In this document: positions 47,153 to 56,962 of the stretch, piece by piece
How positions within the stretch are numbered: the first letter of the stretch is position 1
Layout of the letters: every line of letters starts with the position of its first letter
Assembly (NCBI RefSeq): GCF_049478495.1
Contig: NZ_CP168083.1
Location: forward strand, 248,001 to 312,000
Source of the DNA: P36-A1 sp049478495
GTDB lineage: Bacteria; Bacillota_I; Bacilli_A; JAJDGJ01
Direction of reading: 5' to 3'
DNA: 64,000 bases
Made by a program: the position numbers and the translations under genes
The notes under the pieces: model-generated
What the model saw: only the letters and a program-made list of their open reading frames with translations
Told to the model about the DNA's origin: nothing
Database searches by the model: none

Positions 47153-50113
47153 ATGCAATTTAAAAAAAATATGATATTAGTACCAAGTAACATGAATTTA
47201 AAAGCTTTAGGGGATGTTGCCCCATTTATACAATATTATAAGGATGATTTTAATTTATATTTGTTAGCACGTAATCAAGAACAGGATATTGTTAAAAAGG
47301 ATGGCTATTATATTGTCGATGGTCTTTCTGGATTTGGACAATATTTAAGATATACAAGTGATTACACAATAGATGCTGGTGTTATGCGAATTCCTTATAA
47401 AATAAGTCCTAAACAGCACTGGATATCAGTATGGCATGGAATTCCTTATAAAAAAATGTTTATTGATTTTGATTATACTTCTTTAAATCATGGACTTAAT
47501 TATTCAAATGCATATAATACAATGATTTCAATGTCATCATATTATACTAATACTTTTTTAAGAAATTCGCTATTGTTTTCAGGTGAAGTTAAAGAAATAG
47601 GCTGTGCTAAAGTTGATAATTTATTTAACAATAGTACTGAAGAAATTATAGAATTAAAAAAGAAGCTAGAATTACCCTTAGATAAAAAAATACTATTATA
47701 TGCTCCAACTTTTAGAGAAAAGGGTCCTTATCAAATTCCATTTGATGTTACTAATTTAAAGAAAGAACTAGAAAAAGAAACAAGTGAAGAATGGCAAATA
47801 ATTACAAAATTACATTATTGGTCACAACTTATAGATAAAAATAAAGACTTATTAGATTATTCTTCTTGTAATCAAATAAGTGATTTGATGTTAATTAGTG
47901 ATGCTTTAATTAGTGATTATTCATCTTTAGTATTAGATTATGCTTTACTTAATAAACCTATATTTTTATACCAATATGATCAACAACAATACTTTGAGAG
48001 TAGATCAGTTTATTTTGATTTTTCAAAATATATACCAAGCAGTCACATTATAATTGAAGAACAAGATTTATATCAGCTACCTAAACTATTAAAAGATTTT
48101 AATCAAAATAAATTGAAAGAAGAGTTTTACCCTTATGAAACAGGTAATTCAACACAAAATATTGTAAACAGTTTAAGTTTAAACAATGAGACAAGAAAAA
48201 CTAAAGAAATAACTTTTCTAGTTAATGATTTAAACGATTTTACAAATGATCATTTAAGTATGTACCTTATTTCTAAAGTAATTAAAGATGATGCAAATAC
48301 TAAAATTATAGTGATTGCTAAAAATGAATACAACGAAAATTCAAAAAAACTACATTGCATTAATTATGATTTAGTAGATATTGCAATATCTTTTGAAACA
48401 AATAAGAAAGCAGTGCTGAATATACTAAATGAAAGTGATGGAAAGATAATTTATTTTGATGAAACTGTTTATAATTTCTTCAATAAAAAAGTTAACATAG
48501 AAAATAGAATAGTTTCAAATGATATATTATTAGATATTCCAACAATAGATAAAGACAGTAGTGAAAACAACAATAATTACAGTGTAATGTTATCATTTGT
48601 AAATGATAAAGATAAAATAACGCAACTAATAAATGCTATTAATCAAATGGATGAAGAGAAAATAGTAATAATAGCTGAAGGTTTAATGTATAATAGTTTA
48701 GTTGAAGCAGTAAAAACCTCAAAGTTTAAAAATATAGTAGAAATAGAACCAAACTCAAATAAAGTAATTAACCATATTTCGAGTGCACAAAAAATATATT
48801 TAAGTGATGAAATAACTAAATTTAATATTCAACTAATTAAAAAAATTAATCATAGCATTAAAAATATTAATAATAATACAATAAACATAACCAATGATAA
48901 TACTACTAGTGTTAATTATTTAGAGGTGTTAAATGAAAATAATAATTTAAATAACTATAGTAAAGAAGATAAAAGTAATGCTAATGCAAAAAGCTTTAAA
49001 GTGAAAGTGTTAAGATTACTTAAAAGAGTATTACATAAAAGCAATAGTAATGGAAAAAGTATACAAAGTTTAAAGCAATACATTGATACAATAAATAATG
49101 AGAATAATATATCGAATAGTAATATTATGGATACAAAAGTTTCAATCATTATAATTAATAATAGTAGTAAAAACAAAGCACTACCTGCAATTAAGGCAGC
49201 ATTACTACAAGAATATACTAACTTAGAAATAATCTATGTTAGTAATAGTAAAGATGAATTAATAGATAATGAAAAAGTAAATCAATATTATGTAAATACT
49301 AATGAAGTTGGAGAATTAAGAATTAAAGGTCTTGAAAACAGCACTGGTAAATATATATTTTATTTAGATATGAACACTAGATTGTTTAATAATGCTATAA
49401 ATTTGTTAGTGAACTCAGCAGAAAATAATAATGCTGATATAGTAAGTGGGAAAACACTAATAAATAACAAGGATACAAATAAAATTAATTATATATATGA
49501 CGCTGTTTATAAGACTAGTAAAACTATTGAAAATAAAGAAACTAATGAATTTTTCAAAGATATTAACTATCAAAATAAATTATATAAAAAAGAATTACTA
49601 ATCAACAATCAAGATTTACTAAAAACTTCATATTATGAAGATACTACTTTAAATATGGTTTTACTATACAAGGCAAGTAAAATTAATGTTATCAAAAATA
49701 CAATTAGTCTTCAAAATAGAGTTAATGGTAACTACTATAATTTAAATTATGATCAAGAGATATCTTTAGAATTATTAAATGAAAGAATTAAAGCAATAAA
49801 TAATGAGATAAATAATGTATCAATTAAGTATAGAGTATATCTTTTCTCTACTTTTATAAATGTTGATATGATTGTTTATATTAGATTATTTAATATGTAC
49901 AACGATAACTCACAGAAGAATTTATTTGATATATTACAAGACTATTTATTAAATAATCAAGAATACTATTCTTATAGTCTAAATAGAAATAGTCGAAATA
50001 ATAAATTATTTAAGAGTATTATAGATAATGATTATGAAAGTTTTAAAAAAGTAGCAAGCATTACAAGTACAAATTATTTAAATAAGAAAATTGATTCCAA
50101 ATTTAGAATTTAA
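47153..50113 (+). CDS. TagF-like protein with decayed GT4 and GT2 domains
   Basis: 986 aa paralog of the triple enzyme at 3307-6591. Residues 1-350 keep an intact glycerophosphotransferase domain: SVWHGIPYKKMF (Trp94-His95-Gly96) and SDYSSLVLDY (Asp255). The middle (about 355-575) corresponds to the GT4 domain but is shorter and has lost the donor-binding E-x7-E segment. An Asn/Lys-rich linker follows (575-655). The GT2-like end (663-986) has SNSK where IDDGS should be and LDMNT (Asp739) where DADD should be, so it should not bind nucleotide sugar. Only the polyol phosphate transferase is likely active; the rest may be scaffold or drifting. Confidence 0.82.
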   Translation: MQFKKNMILVPSNMNLKALGDVAPFIQYYKDDFNLYLLARNQEQDIVKKDGYYIVDGLSGFGQYLRYTSDYTIDAGVMRIPYKISPKQHWISVWHGIPYKKMFIDFDYTSLNHGLNYSNAYNTMISMSSYYTNTFLRNSLLFSGEVKEIGCAKVDNLFNNSTEEIIELKKKLELPLDKKILLYAPTFREKGPYQIPFDVTNLKKELEKETSEEWQIITKLHYWSQLIDKNKDLLDYSSCNQISDLMLISDALISDYSSLVLDYALLNKPIFLYQYDQQQYFESRSVYFDFSKYIPSSHIIIEEQDLYQLPKLLKDFNQNKLKEEFYPYETGNSTQNIVNSLSLNNETRKTKEITFLVNDLNDFTNDHLSMYLISKVIKDDANTKIIVIAKNEYNENSKKLHCINYDLVDIAISFETNKKAVLNILNESDGKIIYFDETVYNFFNKKVNIENRIVSNDILLDIPTIDKDSSENNNNYSVMLSFVNDKDKITQLINAINQMDEEKIVIIAEGLMYNSLVEAVKTSKFKNIVEIEPNSNKVINHISSAQKIYLSDEITKFNIQLIKKINHSIKNINNNTINITNDNTTSVNYLEVLNENNNLNNYSKEDKSNANAKSFKVKVLRLLKRVLHKSNSNGKSIQSLKQYIDTINNENNISNSNIMDTKVSIIIINNSSKNKALPAIKAALLQEYTNLEIIYVSNSKDELIDNEKVNQYYVNTNEVGELRIKGLENSTGKYIFYLDMNTRLFNNAINLLVNSAENNNADIVSGKTLINNKDTNKINYIYDAVYKTSKTIENKETNEFFKDINYQNKLYKKELLINNQDLLKTSYYEDTTLNMVLLYKASKINVIKNTISLQNRVNGNYYNLNYDQEISLELLNERIKAINNEINNVSIKYRVYLFSTFINVDMIVYIRLFNMYNDNSQKNLFDILQDYLLNNQEYYSYSLNRNSRNNKLFKSIIDNDYESFKKVASITSTNYLNKKIDSKFRI

Positions 50114-50137
50114 TAGTATATAAAAAGGAGATTAAAA

Positions 50138-52075
50138 ATGAGTGATTTTATAAAATATGAGAAGGGCATAAATGGTATGTTGAAAGTTTTCTTAACTCAT
50201 GATTATACTAGGTTTAATGGAAGCAGAGACCTAATATTAAGAGTTAACTATAATACTAAATACCTTCTTTATGATTTGAATGGTGAAAGAATACAATTAT
50301 TAGATAAAAATGCAAATACATTAATCGATACAATTGTAATTGATGAGGATAAGTATATTGTTTTTTTAGACAAGAGAAAGTATCTTAGTTTTTCAAAGTT
50401 AAAAACTGTTGTTAATGAATTAGATTATATTTTGGAAATAAGTAAAGCATTTGTTAACATCAATAGACTAACACTAGAAAATGACAAACTGATAATAAAA
50501 GGTGTAAGTAGTAAAATTAAAACAAAAAATAAATTAGAACATACATCAGTAACTATTGGATATAAAAAACAACTAGAGTTTGATATTAGTTTTATACATA
50601 ACTACAGACTAAGAAGGTTATATACTAAAACTAAATTCAAACCAATCAAAAATTTAATAGCGTATACATGTGAGATTCCTTTAGATTTAGTATATCAACA
50701 TTATCTAGAAACATCTGAAGTAAATATACCTATCTATTTACAATACAGTTTTGATGATAGTAATAAAGAGAGTTATATAAAAGTTCCATTATTTAATAAA
50801 AGAGGGAAACACTTATTAGAAAATAGACTTTTTGCAACAAATTCTGTTGAAATTAAAAATACAAATAATGAAGTATACATGAAAAGAAATGACAATGGGC
50901 AAGCAGTATTTGTTATGACTGATAGATTAGAGCAAGAAGTATATGAAAATGAAAATGAAGGTAAGAAGCTTGCTTTAAAAGAACCAGTTAAGGATAGATA
51001 TTTATATTTTGAAAAATTTGCATTTGGTGCGGGAGAATCTGCATTCTTACTATTTGAATATGCAATGAAACAAAACGATGGATTAAAACATATATATATT
51101 ATGTCTAACGATGCAGAAAATTATGATGAAATTAAAAATAAATATCCAAATAATGTATTTATTAAAAATTCAGTAGAAGCATTCTATAACATTTTCAAAG
51201 CAAAATACTTAATATCTAGTGATACTGCTAGTCATATACAAAGAAGATTATATGATAATAGTTCTGATATTAAAAAAGCAATCATTGAATCTAAAAGGGT
51301 CTTTTTACAACATGGACCATCATTATGTACAAATGTCTTTACCAGAGGATATTATTCATCTACAGGTGCTTTTGCACCAGAAAAAATTATTGTTAGTTCT
51401 AAATATGAAAAACAATTATTTTTAGACAATACTTATTATAAAGATGAACAATTATTATTAACTGGAATACCAAATTTTGATGACTTTGTAAATTATAAAT
51501 TAGATAATAAACCTAAAACTGATATTACTTTTATGTTAACATGGAGACCATGGGATATTACTGGTACACTGGGAAAAGGTTCTTATATAGATAGATATTT
51601 GACGTTCTTAAAATTAGTACAAGAAAATGAATTTTTCAATGATAAAAAAGTAAATCTTGTATTACATCCTAAGGCTACACAAATGTTAGAAACACAGTTT
51701 ACTGATGAATATAATAGCATTAAAAAATATTTATATAATGGTAATATTAAAGAAGTAATTCAAAGAAGTAGTGTTTTAGTAACTGACTATTCTTCTATTA
51801 TGTTTTTTGGATTTGCAGGTGGTTCAAATATTATATGTTATTGGGAAGATAAAGCTATTGCAGAAGAACATTATGGTTCACCTAATATAATGCAAGAACC
51901 AATTTGTTTTGGAGATATTTCTTATGATTTAGATAGTGTAGTTAATAATATTAAAAATAGATATTCAAATAAACAAGATCAATTATTTATAGATATTTAT
52001 AATGATTTGATTGAAACTAATAGTAATAATAATACTAAAAATACATATAATGCTTTATTTCAAAATGATAAGTAA
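50138..52075 (+). CDS. TagF-type polyol-phosphate polymerase with N-terminal beta domain
   Basis: 645 aa. Residues about 1-280 are beta-rich with no catalytic motif, as in the N-terminal extensions of some teichoic acid polymerases. Residues about 290-640 form a glycerophosphotransferase-type GT-B fold: FLQHGPSLCTNVF (His392-Gly393), TFMLTWRPWD, the NLVLHPKAT block and VTDYSSIMFFGF (Asp550). The WHG motif here is QHG, the variant common in polymerase-type members. AAAAGGAG precedes the ATG, 24 bases after the previous gene, so both are in one transcript. It probably extends the polymer primed by the other TagF-like enzymes. Confidence 0.8.
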   Translation: MSDFIKYEKGINGMLKVFLTHDYTRFNGSRDLILRVNYNTKYLLYDLNGERIQLLDKNANTLIDTIVIDEDKYIVFLDKRKYLSFSKLKTVVNELDYILEISKAFVNINRLTLENDKLIIKGVSSKIKTKNKLEHTSVTIGYKKQLEFDISFIHNYRLRRLYTKTKFKPIKNLIAYTCEIPLDLVYQHYLETSEVNIPIYLQYSFDDSNKESYIKVPLFNKRGKHLLENRLFATNSVEIKNTNNEVYMKRNDNGQAVFVMTDRLEQEVYENENEGKKLALKEPVKDRYLYFEKFAFGAGESAFLLFEYAMKQNDGLKHIYIMSNDAENYDEIKNKYPNNVFIKNSVEAFYNIFKAKYLISSDTASHIQRRLYDNSSDIKKAIIESKRVFLQHGPSLCTNVFTRGYYSSTGAFAPEKIIVSSKYEKQLFLDNTYYKDEQLLLTGIPNFDDFVNYKLDNKPKTDITFMLTWRPWDITGTLGKGSYIDRYLTFLKLVQENEFFNDKKVNLVLHPKATQMLETQFTDEYNSIKKYLYNGNIKEVIQRSSVLVTDYSSIMFFGFAGGSNIICYWEDKAIAEEHYGSPNIMQEPICFGDISYDLDSVVNNIKNRYSNKQDQLFIDIYNDLIETNSNNNTKNTYNALFQNDK

Positions 52076-52117
52076 GCTTTAATATTTTGAATATAGATGT
52101 TGAAATTAAGCATTAGT

Positions 52118-52146
52118 TTGCATATTTTCTATTTTCTTGTTACAAT
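52118..52146 (+). promoter_or_regulatory. Sigma-A promoter of secG-rnr
   Basis: TTGCAT, 17 bp, TACAAT with TGT directly upstream (extended -10), 45 bases before secG. Confidence 0.75.
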
Positions 52147-52191
52147 GATAAACGAGATAATTTAATTACTAGATATGGAGGAATGTAAAAC

Positions 52192-52422
52192 ATGGTAAGT
52201 TTCTTAAACGCATTGTTTATAATAAATGCTGCTATTCTAATCGTCGTTATTATGATGCAGCCACCAAAGTCTGAAAATGCAGCAGGTACTATGAGTGGTA
52301 CAGGTGTAAATGTCTTTGCTCAAACTAAAGAGCGTGGTGCAGAACTAGTATTTAAAAGATTAACTATGGTTTTTGGTACGACATTTATGGTTATACCAGT
52401 TATCATTGCATTAATTAATTAA
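52192..52422 (+). CDS. secG: Preprotein translocase subunit SecG
   Basis: 76 aa with two membrane helices (residues 4-20 and 54-74) joined by the Gly-rich cytoplasmic loop AAGTMSGTGVNVFAQTKERG, typical of SecG, which assists the SecYEG channel. ATGGAGGAATG precedes the start. It is followed by a terminator and then rnr, the usual Bacillota order secG-rnr. Confidence 0.93.
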   Translation: MVSFLNALFIINAAILIVVIMMQPPKSENAAGTMSGTGVNVFAQTKERGAELVFKRLTMVFGTTFMVIPVIIALIN

Positions 52423-52424
52423 TT

Positions 52425-52447
52425 AAAAGCCTCATAGGGCTTTTTTT
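52425..52447 (+). terminator. Rho-independent terminator between secG and rnr
   Basis: AAAAGCC, loop, GGGCTTTT. It lies only 20 bases before the rnr start, so it probably attenuates rather than fully stops transcription into rnr, since no other rnr promoter is visible. Confidence 0.8.
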
Positions 52448-52465
52448 GTTAGGAGGTAGTAAAGA

Positions 52466-54592
52466 ATGTTAGAAGAAATAAAAGATAAGATATTAAAAAT
52501 GCTTAATGATGATAATTATATACCGTTAAACTATTCTGATATTGCAGCAACAGTGCAGATGGTATATTCAGATTTTGATTTAAATGATATTTTTAAAGCT
52601 ATGGTAGATTTAGAAAATGATAATAAAGTACTTAGACTTAAAGGTGATAAAATTCATAGTGCTGAAAGATTAGGTTTAATTGTTGGTACTTTAGAAATTA
52701 AGCGTAAAGGTTTTGGCTTTGTACGTACTGAAAATTTTGATGTTTTTGTTAGTCGAGATAACCTAAATGGTGGAATCAACAAAGATAAGGTTTTTGTAAA
52801 AGTTACTAATGAGAAAGATAATAGTAATAAAGAAGGCTTTATTTACCGTGTTATAGAACATGGTTATAACATAATAGTTGGTGAAGTTAAGGTGTTTAAA
52901 GGTCGACTTTATGTAGCACCCGATGATGGATCACTAGATTTTGCAATTAACATAAGTAAAAAGAACATAAATGGTGCTAGTGAAGGAAGTAAAGTATTAG
53001 CGGTTATTACTAATGTTGATAAAAACACAGGTATTGTTTCTGGTAAAATTAAAGATGTTATTGGTCATATTAATGATATTGGAATTGATATATTATCGGT
53101 AGTATATAAATATGATTTTGATCCAACATTTAGTCAAAAGACTATTGATGAAGCAAAATCATATACTGAAAATGATATTGTAGTAGGTAAAAGAAGAGAT
53201 TTAAGAAATCAAACAACTATTACAATAGATGGTGCAGATGCTAAGGATTTAGATGATGCCGTTTATTTAGAAATAAATGAAAAGGGTAATCGTGTATTGT
53301 ATGTTAGTATTGCCGATGTATCTCACTATGTAACTGAAAATAGTTCTCTAGATGATGAAGCATATACTAAAGGGACATCAGTTTATCTTGTTGATAGAGT
53401 TGTTCCAATGTTACCACATCAATTATCAAATGGGATATGTTCATTATTACCAGATGTTGATAGATTAACACAGACTTGTAAAATGGAGTTTAATGATAAA
53501 GGAAAAGTAATTGACTTTGAAATATTTGAATCAATTATTAATTCAAAATATCGAATGACTTATGATGAAGTTAATGATATTTTAGTGCACGATAACAAAG
53601 CTACTCAAGATAAATATCAAGAAATATATCAAATGTTACTTGAAATGCATGAATTATCTAAGAAGCTAAGAAAAACTAAAATTAAAAGGGGTATGTTAGA
53701 ATTTGAAATACCTGAACCTAAAATATTAGTTGATAAAAAAGGTAAACCTACAGAAATCATTGTTAGAGAACGTGGTGAGGGTGAAAGAGTAATTGAAGAC
53801 TTTATGATTATTGCAAATGAAACCGTTGCTTCTGCCATTTACCATATGGAATTGCCATTCATTTATCGAGTTCATGAAGAGCCAAATCCAGATAAGATAA
53901 GTAATTTCTTAAATTATGCAAGTGTTTTTGATGTTAAACTAAAATTAAAAGGCGACAAAATTACTCCTTTAGATGTTCAAAGAGTCTTGAATGAAATAAA
54001 TGCTAAGGGTGATCAATTATTTTTAGATCGTCTATTATTAAGAAGTATGTCGAAAGCACGCTATGATAGTATGAATCTAGGACACTTTGGTCTAGCAAGT
54101 AAAAATTATACTCACTTTACTTCACCTATTAGAAGATATCCAGATTTAATAGTTCACAGATTACTTAGAAAATACTTATATGATAAGGACATTCCTAAAA
54201 ATGGTAATGAAATGGAAATACTTGTAGATAAGATACAAAAAGCAGCTGATAAAAGTTCAACAAAAGAACGTGATGCAATAGAAGCAGAACGTGAAGTTAA
54301 TGATATGAAAATGGCTGAGTACATGGTAAAATATGTAGGTGGAGAATTTGAAGGTATTATAACTTCTGTAACTAGTTTTGGCTTTTTTGTAGAACTAGAA
54401 AATACTGTAGAAGGATTAGTACATATTTCTAATTTAAAAGATGATCACTATATTTATGATGATAAATTTCATCAACTTCGTGGCCAAAATAAAAATAAAA
54501 CATATGCTTTAGCTCAAAGAGTAACTGTAATTTGTGATAAAGTTGATGTTAAACAAAGAAATATCGATTTTATTATTAAAAGAGAAAAGTAA
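52466..54592 (+). CDS. rnr: Ribonuclease R
   Basis: 708 aa 3'-5' exoribonuclease that degrades structured RNA and works in trans-translation and rRNA quality control. An N-terminal winged-helix region (residues 1-65) and cold-shock domains (about 65-215) are followed by the RNB catalytic domain (about 245-575), with TIDGADAKDLDDA, the magnesium-binding Asp cluster, and FTSPIRRYPDLIVHR. The C-terminal S1 domain covers about 620-705 (GIITSVTSFGFFVELENTVEG). Length and motifs are complete. GGAGGT fits the start. In many Bacillota smpB follows; here a terminator and a polysaccharide exporter follow instead. Confidence 0.95.
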   Translation: MLEEIKDKILKMLNDDNYIPLNYSDIAATVQMVYSDFDLNDIFKAMVDLENDNKVLRLKGDKIHSAERLGLIVGTLEIKRKGFGFVRTENFDVFVSRDNLNGGINKDKVFVKVTNEKDNSNKEGFIYRVIEHGYNIIVGEVKVFKGRLYVAPDDGSLDFAINISKKNINGASEGSKVLAVITNVDKNTGIVSGKIKDVIGHINDIGIDILSVVYKYDFDPTFSQKTIDEAKSYTENDIVVGKRRDLRNQTTITIDGADAKDLDDAVYLEINEKGNRVLYVSIADVSHYVTENSSLDDEAYTKGTSVYLVDRVVPMLPHQLSNGICSLLPDVDRLTQTCKMEFNDKGKVIDFEIFESIINSKYRMTYDEVNDILVHDNKATQDKYQEIYQMLLEMHELSKKLRKTKIKRGMLEFEIPEPKILVDKKGKPTEIIVRERGEGERVIEDFMIIANETVASAIYHMELPFIYRVHEEPNPDKISNFLNYASVFDVKLKLKGDKITPLDVQRVLNEINAKGDQLFLDRLLLRSMSKARYDSMNLGHFGLASKNYTHFTSPIRRYPDLIVHRLLRKYLYDKDIPKNGNEMEILVDKIQKAADKSSTKERDAIEAEREVNDMKMAEYMVKYVGGEFEGIITSVTSFGFFVELENTVEGLVHISNLKDDHYIYDDKFHQLRGQNKNKTYALAQRVTVICDKVDVKQRNIDFIIKREK

Positions 54593-54598
54593 TATTAT

Positions 54599-54632
54599 AA
54601 AGTTTCATCGTAAACTAGGATGAAACTTTATT
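54599..54632 (+). terminator. Rho-independent terminator
   Basis: AAAGTTTCATC pairs with GATGAAACTTT around an 8- to 9-base loop. A TATAAT follows at 54700-54705, the likely -10 of the next gene. Confidence 0.85.
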
Positions 54633-54747
54633 AGTTGAATTTGTTTTATATATACAAATTAATCAATTATAAGACATATACTCTTTAATCATTATTTGAT
54701 ATAATAATAGAATTACAGTGTACATATTATTGGAGGCATTACTATAT

Positions 54748-55581
54748 ATGATAAAAGAAATTAATTATTTTTTTAAAGAACATAAAAACAACAGTAGATA
54801 TATTTTAAATCTTGCATTATCAAGTGCAAAAGAAGAAACACAGAAAACAACACTAGGGATGTATTGGAATGTCTTTAGGGATGCTGTGTTTTTTATGGCT
54901 TATACATTCTTTATGCTTGCAGTTAGAGGTGTTGGTGGTCAAATTGAAGGAATGCCTAGACTTGTGTATTTATACACTGGTCTTGTAGCCTGGTATTTAA
55001 TATCGGATTATTTAAATGGTGGAGTAAAATGTATACTTAAAAATAAACATATATTCACTAAAATTAAATTCCCTATATTAATTATTCCAACATTTGAAAC
55101 ATTGGCAATCTTTATTAAAAGATGGACTACCTTTACATTACTTGCCATTATTTTAGGTATTATCATGATCACAACTAATTATAGAGTTAATATTAATATT
55201 TTTGGATTAATATATTCTTTGTTAGCTTCTTTAGTATTTGGTATTGCTTATTCTTTATTAATGAGCGGTTTTTATACAATTTCTAAAGACTTTAGAGAAC
55301 TTTATAAAGCAATTGTTAGAATTCAATTCTATTTTGTCCCAATTTTCTGGTCTGTTTTACAAGATATTCCTAAAATGAGCTTTTTACCATCATGGGCAGC
55401 TACATTTTTACAAAACACACCATTTATTCATTTGATTAACACTTTTAGATATTCAATTTCCTTAGGCCAATTTCCGCCTTTAAGTAGTATTGCAATATTC
55501 ATGAGCATTGTCTTTGTTATGTTTGCTTTAGGATGTTATATCCAATATAGACTACAAAGAATTTATGCGGATTTTGTCTAG
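54748..55581 (+). CDS. ABC-2 polysaccharide/teichoic acid exporter permease (TagG-like)
   Basis: 277 aa with six membrane helices in the ABC-2 permease layout (about 37-57, 68-92, 110-135, 145-170, 180-205, 240-265). The motif TTLGMYWNVFRD before helix 1 and FVPIFWSVLQDIP near residue 210 are typical of the TagG/Wzm group, which forms the channel exporting lipid-linked teichoic acid or O-antigen-like polymer. ATG 54748 is preferred over an in-frame GTG 30 bases earlier because GGAGG lies between them. The next gene encodes its ATPase. Confidence 0.88.
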   Translation: MIKEINYFFKEHKNNSRYILNLALSSAKEETQKTTLGMYWNVFRDAVFFMAYTFFMLAVRGVGGQIEGMPRLVYLYTGLVAWYLISDYLNGGVKCILKNKHIFTKIKFPILIIPTFETLAIFIKRWTTFTLLAIILGIIMITTNYRVNINIFGLIYSLLASLVFGIAYSLLMSGFYTISKDFRELYKAIVRIQFYFVPIFWSVLQDIPKMSFLPSWAATFLQNTPFIHLINTFRYSISLGQFPPLSSIAIFMSIVFVMFALGCYIQYRLQRIYADFV

Positions 55582-55591
55582 GAGGATTAAT

Positions 55592-56755
55592 ATGACTAAC
55601 GTAATAAAAATTAAAAATTTAAAAAAAATCTTTCGTTTCTTCAAAAAAGACTATATGGTCTTTTATTGGTTGTTTACTAAAAAAGGTTTTACTAAAGAAT
55701 TTAGAGTATTAAATGGTTTAACATTTAATGTTGCTAAAGGTGAAAGAGTTGGAATACTTGGAAAAAATGGTGCAGGTAAATCAACTTTACTAAAAATAAT
55801 ATCAGGAATATACTTTCCAACTAGTGGTGAAATAGAAGTAAATGGTAAGATTGCAAGTTTAATTGAACTTGGTGCAGGTTTCAATAAGGAATTAACCGGT
55901 AGAGAAAATGTCTATTTAAAAGGTTCTTTATTAGGTTTAACTAAGGCCGATGTTGATAATGTTATTGAAGATATTATTGCTTTTGCTGATATTGGAGATT
56001 ATATTGATATGCCACTGGGTACTTACTCATCAGGTATGTCGGCTCGTTTAGGTTTTGCACTAGCTGTTAATGCTGATGCTGATATACTTATAATTGATGA
56101 AGTATTTGCTGTTGGGGATAAAAACTTTCAAAAAAAATCTAGAGCAAAAACAGAAGAGTTATTACGATCTGGTAAAACAGTTTTATTTGTATCACATTCA
56201 GAATCTTTAATAAAAGAGTTTTGTGATCGTGTCATTTATTTAAAAGAAGGTCATATTGAATATGATGGTGAAGTTGATCGTGGACTTGCATTATATCATG
56301 CTGATAACTTAAAACTAAAACGACAACCTACAGTTTCTTTTGTTGAGTTTGAAATTGCCGAACAAAGATTAAGACTTCGTTTTGATGTTGGTATTGGTGC
56401 TGAAGGTAATGTTATCAAGAAAGATAAAATAGAAGAGTTTAGGTTGTATTCTACAAGATTTGATAATAAAACATATAAATCAGTTGATTATGATGTTTTT
56501 GATTTTGATATTGAATATGTAAGTGAGTATTTGTTAGATGTTTACATTAACTTGCAAGATGTCTTAAATAGCGATGTCTTTAGTTTCACTTTTACTCATC
56601 CAAGTACTGGTGAAAAAATGGTTAACACATCATTTACTACGCAAAATATTGATGAAGAAATTGGCTGCTATGAGTTTAGAGCCAGAAATTATGAAAATAA
56701 CTTCTCATTTGATGTTCGCTCAGTTAGATTTAAAGATAGTGAAATTGCAGAATAG
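55592..56755 (+). CDS. ABC exporter ATPase (TagH/Wzt-like) with C-terminal domain
   Basis: 387 aa. The nucleotide-binding domain covers about residues 1-250, with Walker A GILGKNGAGKST, signature YSSGMSARLGFA, Walker B ILIIDEVFAVGD and switch His in LFVSHS. Residues about 255-387 are a beta-sandwich like the Wzt C-terminal domain that recognises the exported polymer, or the extension of TagH. The start at 55592 follows GGAGG, and an open frame further upstream overlaps the permease gene. With the permease it exports surface polymer made by the TagF and GT genes of this window. A terminator overlaps its stop. Confidence 0.9.
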   Translation: MTNVIKIKNLKKIFRFFKKDYMVFYWLFTKKGFTKEFRVLNGLTFNVAKGERVGILGKNGAGKSTLLKIISGIYFPTSGEIEVNGKIASLIELGAGFNKELTGRENVYLKGSLLGLTKADVDNVIEDIIAFADIGDYIDMPLGTYSSGMSARLGFALAVNADADILIIDEVFAVGDKNFQKKSRAKTEELLRSGKTVLFVSHSESLIKEFCDRVIYLKEGHIEYDGEVDRGLALYHADNLKLKRQPTVSFVEFEIAEQRLRLRFDVGIGAEGNVIKKDKIEEFRLYSTRFDNKTYKSVDYDVFDFDIEYVSEYLLDVYINLQDVLNSDVFSFTFTHPSTGEKMVNTSFTTQNIDEEIGCYEFRARNYENNFSFDVRSVRFKDSEIAE

Positions 56756-56777
56756 AGGCAAAATGCCTCTTTTTTTT
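56754..56777 (+). terminator. Rho-independent terminator
   Basis: AGAGGCA, loop AAA, TGCCTCT, then seven T; it overlaps the stop codon. Confidence 0.9.
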
Positions 56778-56934
56778 GCGTTATATATTTCACAACTTAG
56801 AAAAGACATTAGATATCTATGTTATCCTGCATTTATTATTATTACTATACTGTTAGTAAAAAATTATTTTTTTGTTAGTACACATTATAAGGATAAGTTC
56901 ACTATAATATAGACATAATTTGTTCAATTTGATT

Positions 56935-56943
56935 TGTTATAAT
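56935..56943 (+). promoter_or_regulatory. Extended -10 of first M23 gene
   Basis: TGTTATAAT ends 19 bases before the ATG; the same element at the same distance precedes the paralog at 61107. Another TATAAT lies at 56903-56908. Confidence 0.55.
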
Positions 56944-56962
56944 TACTACCGAGGTGTATACT

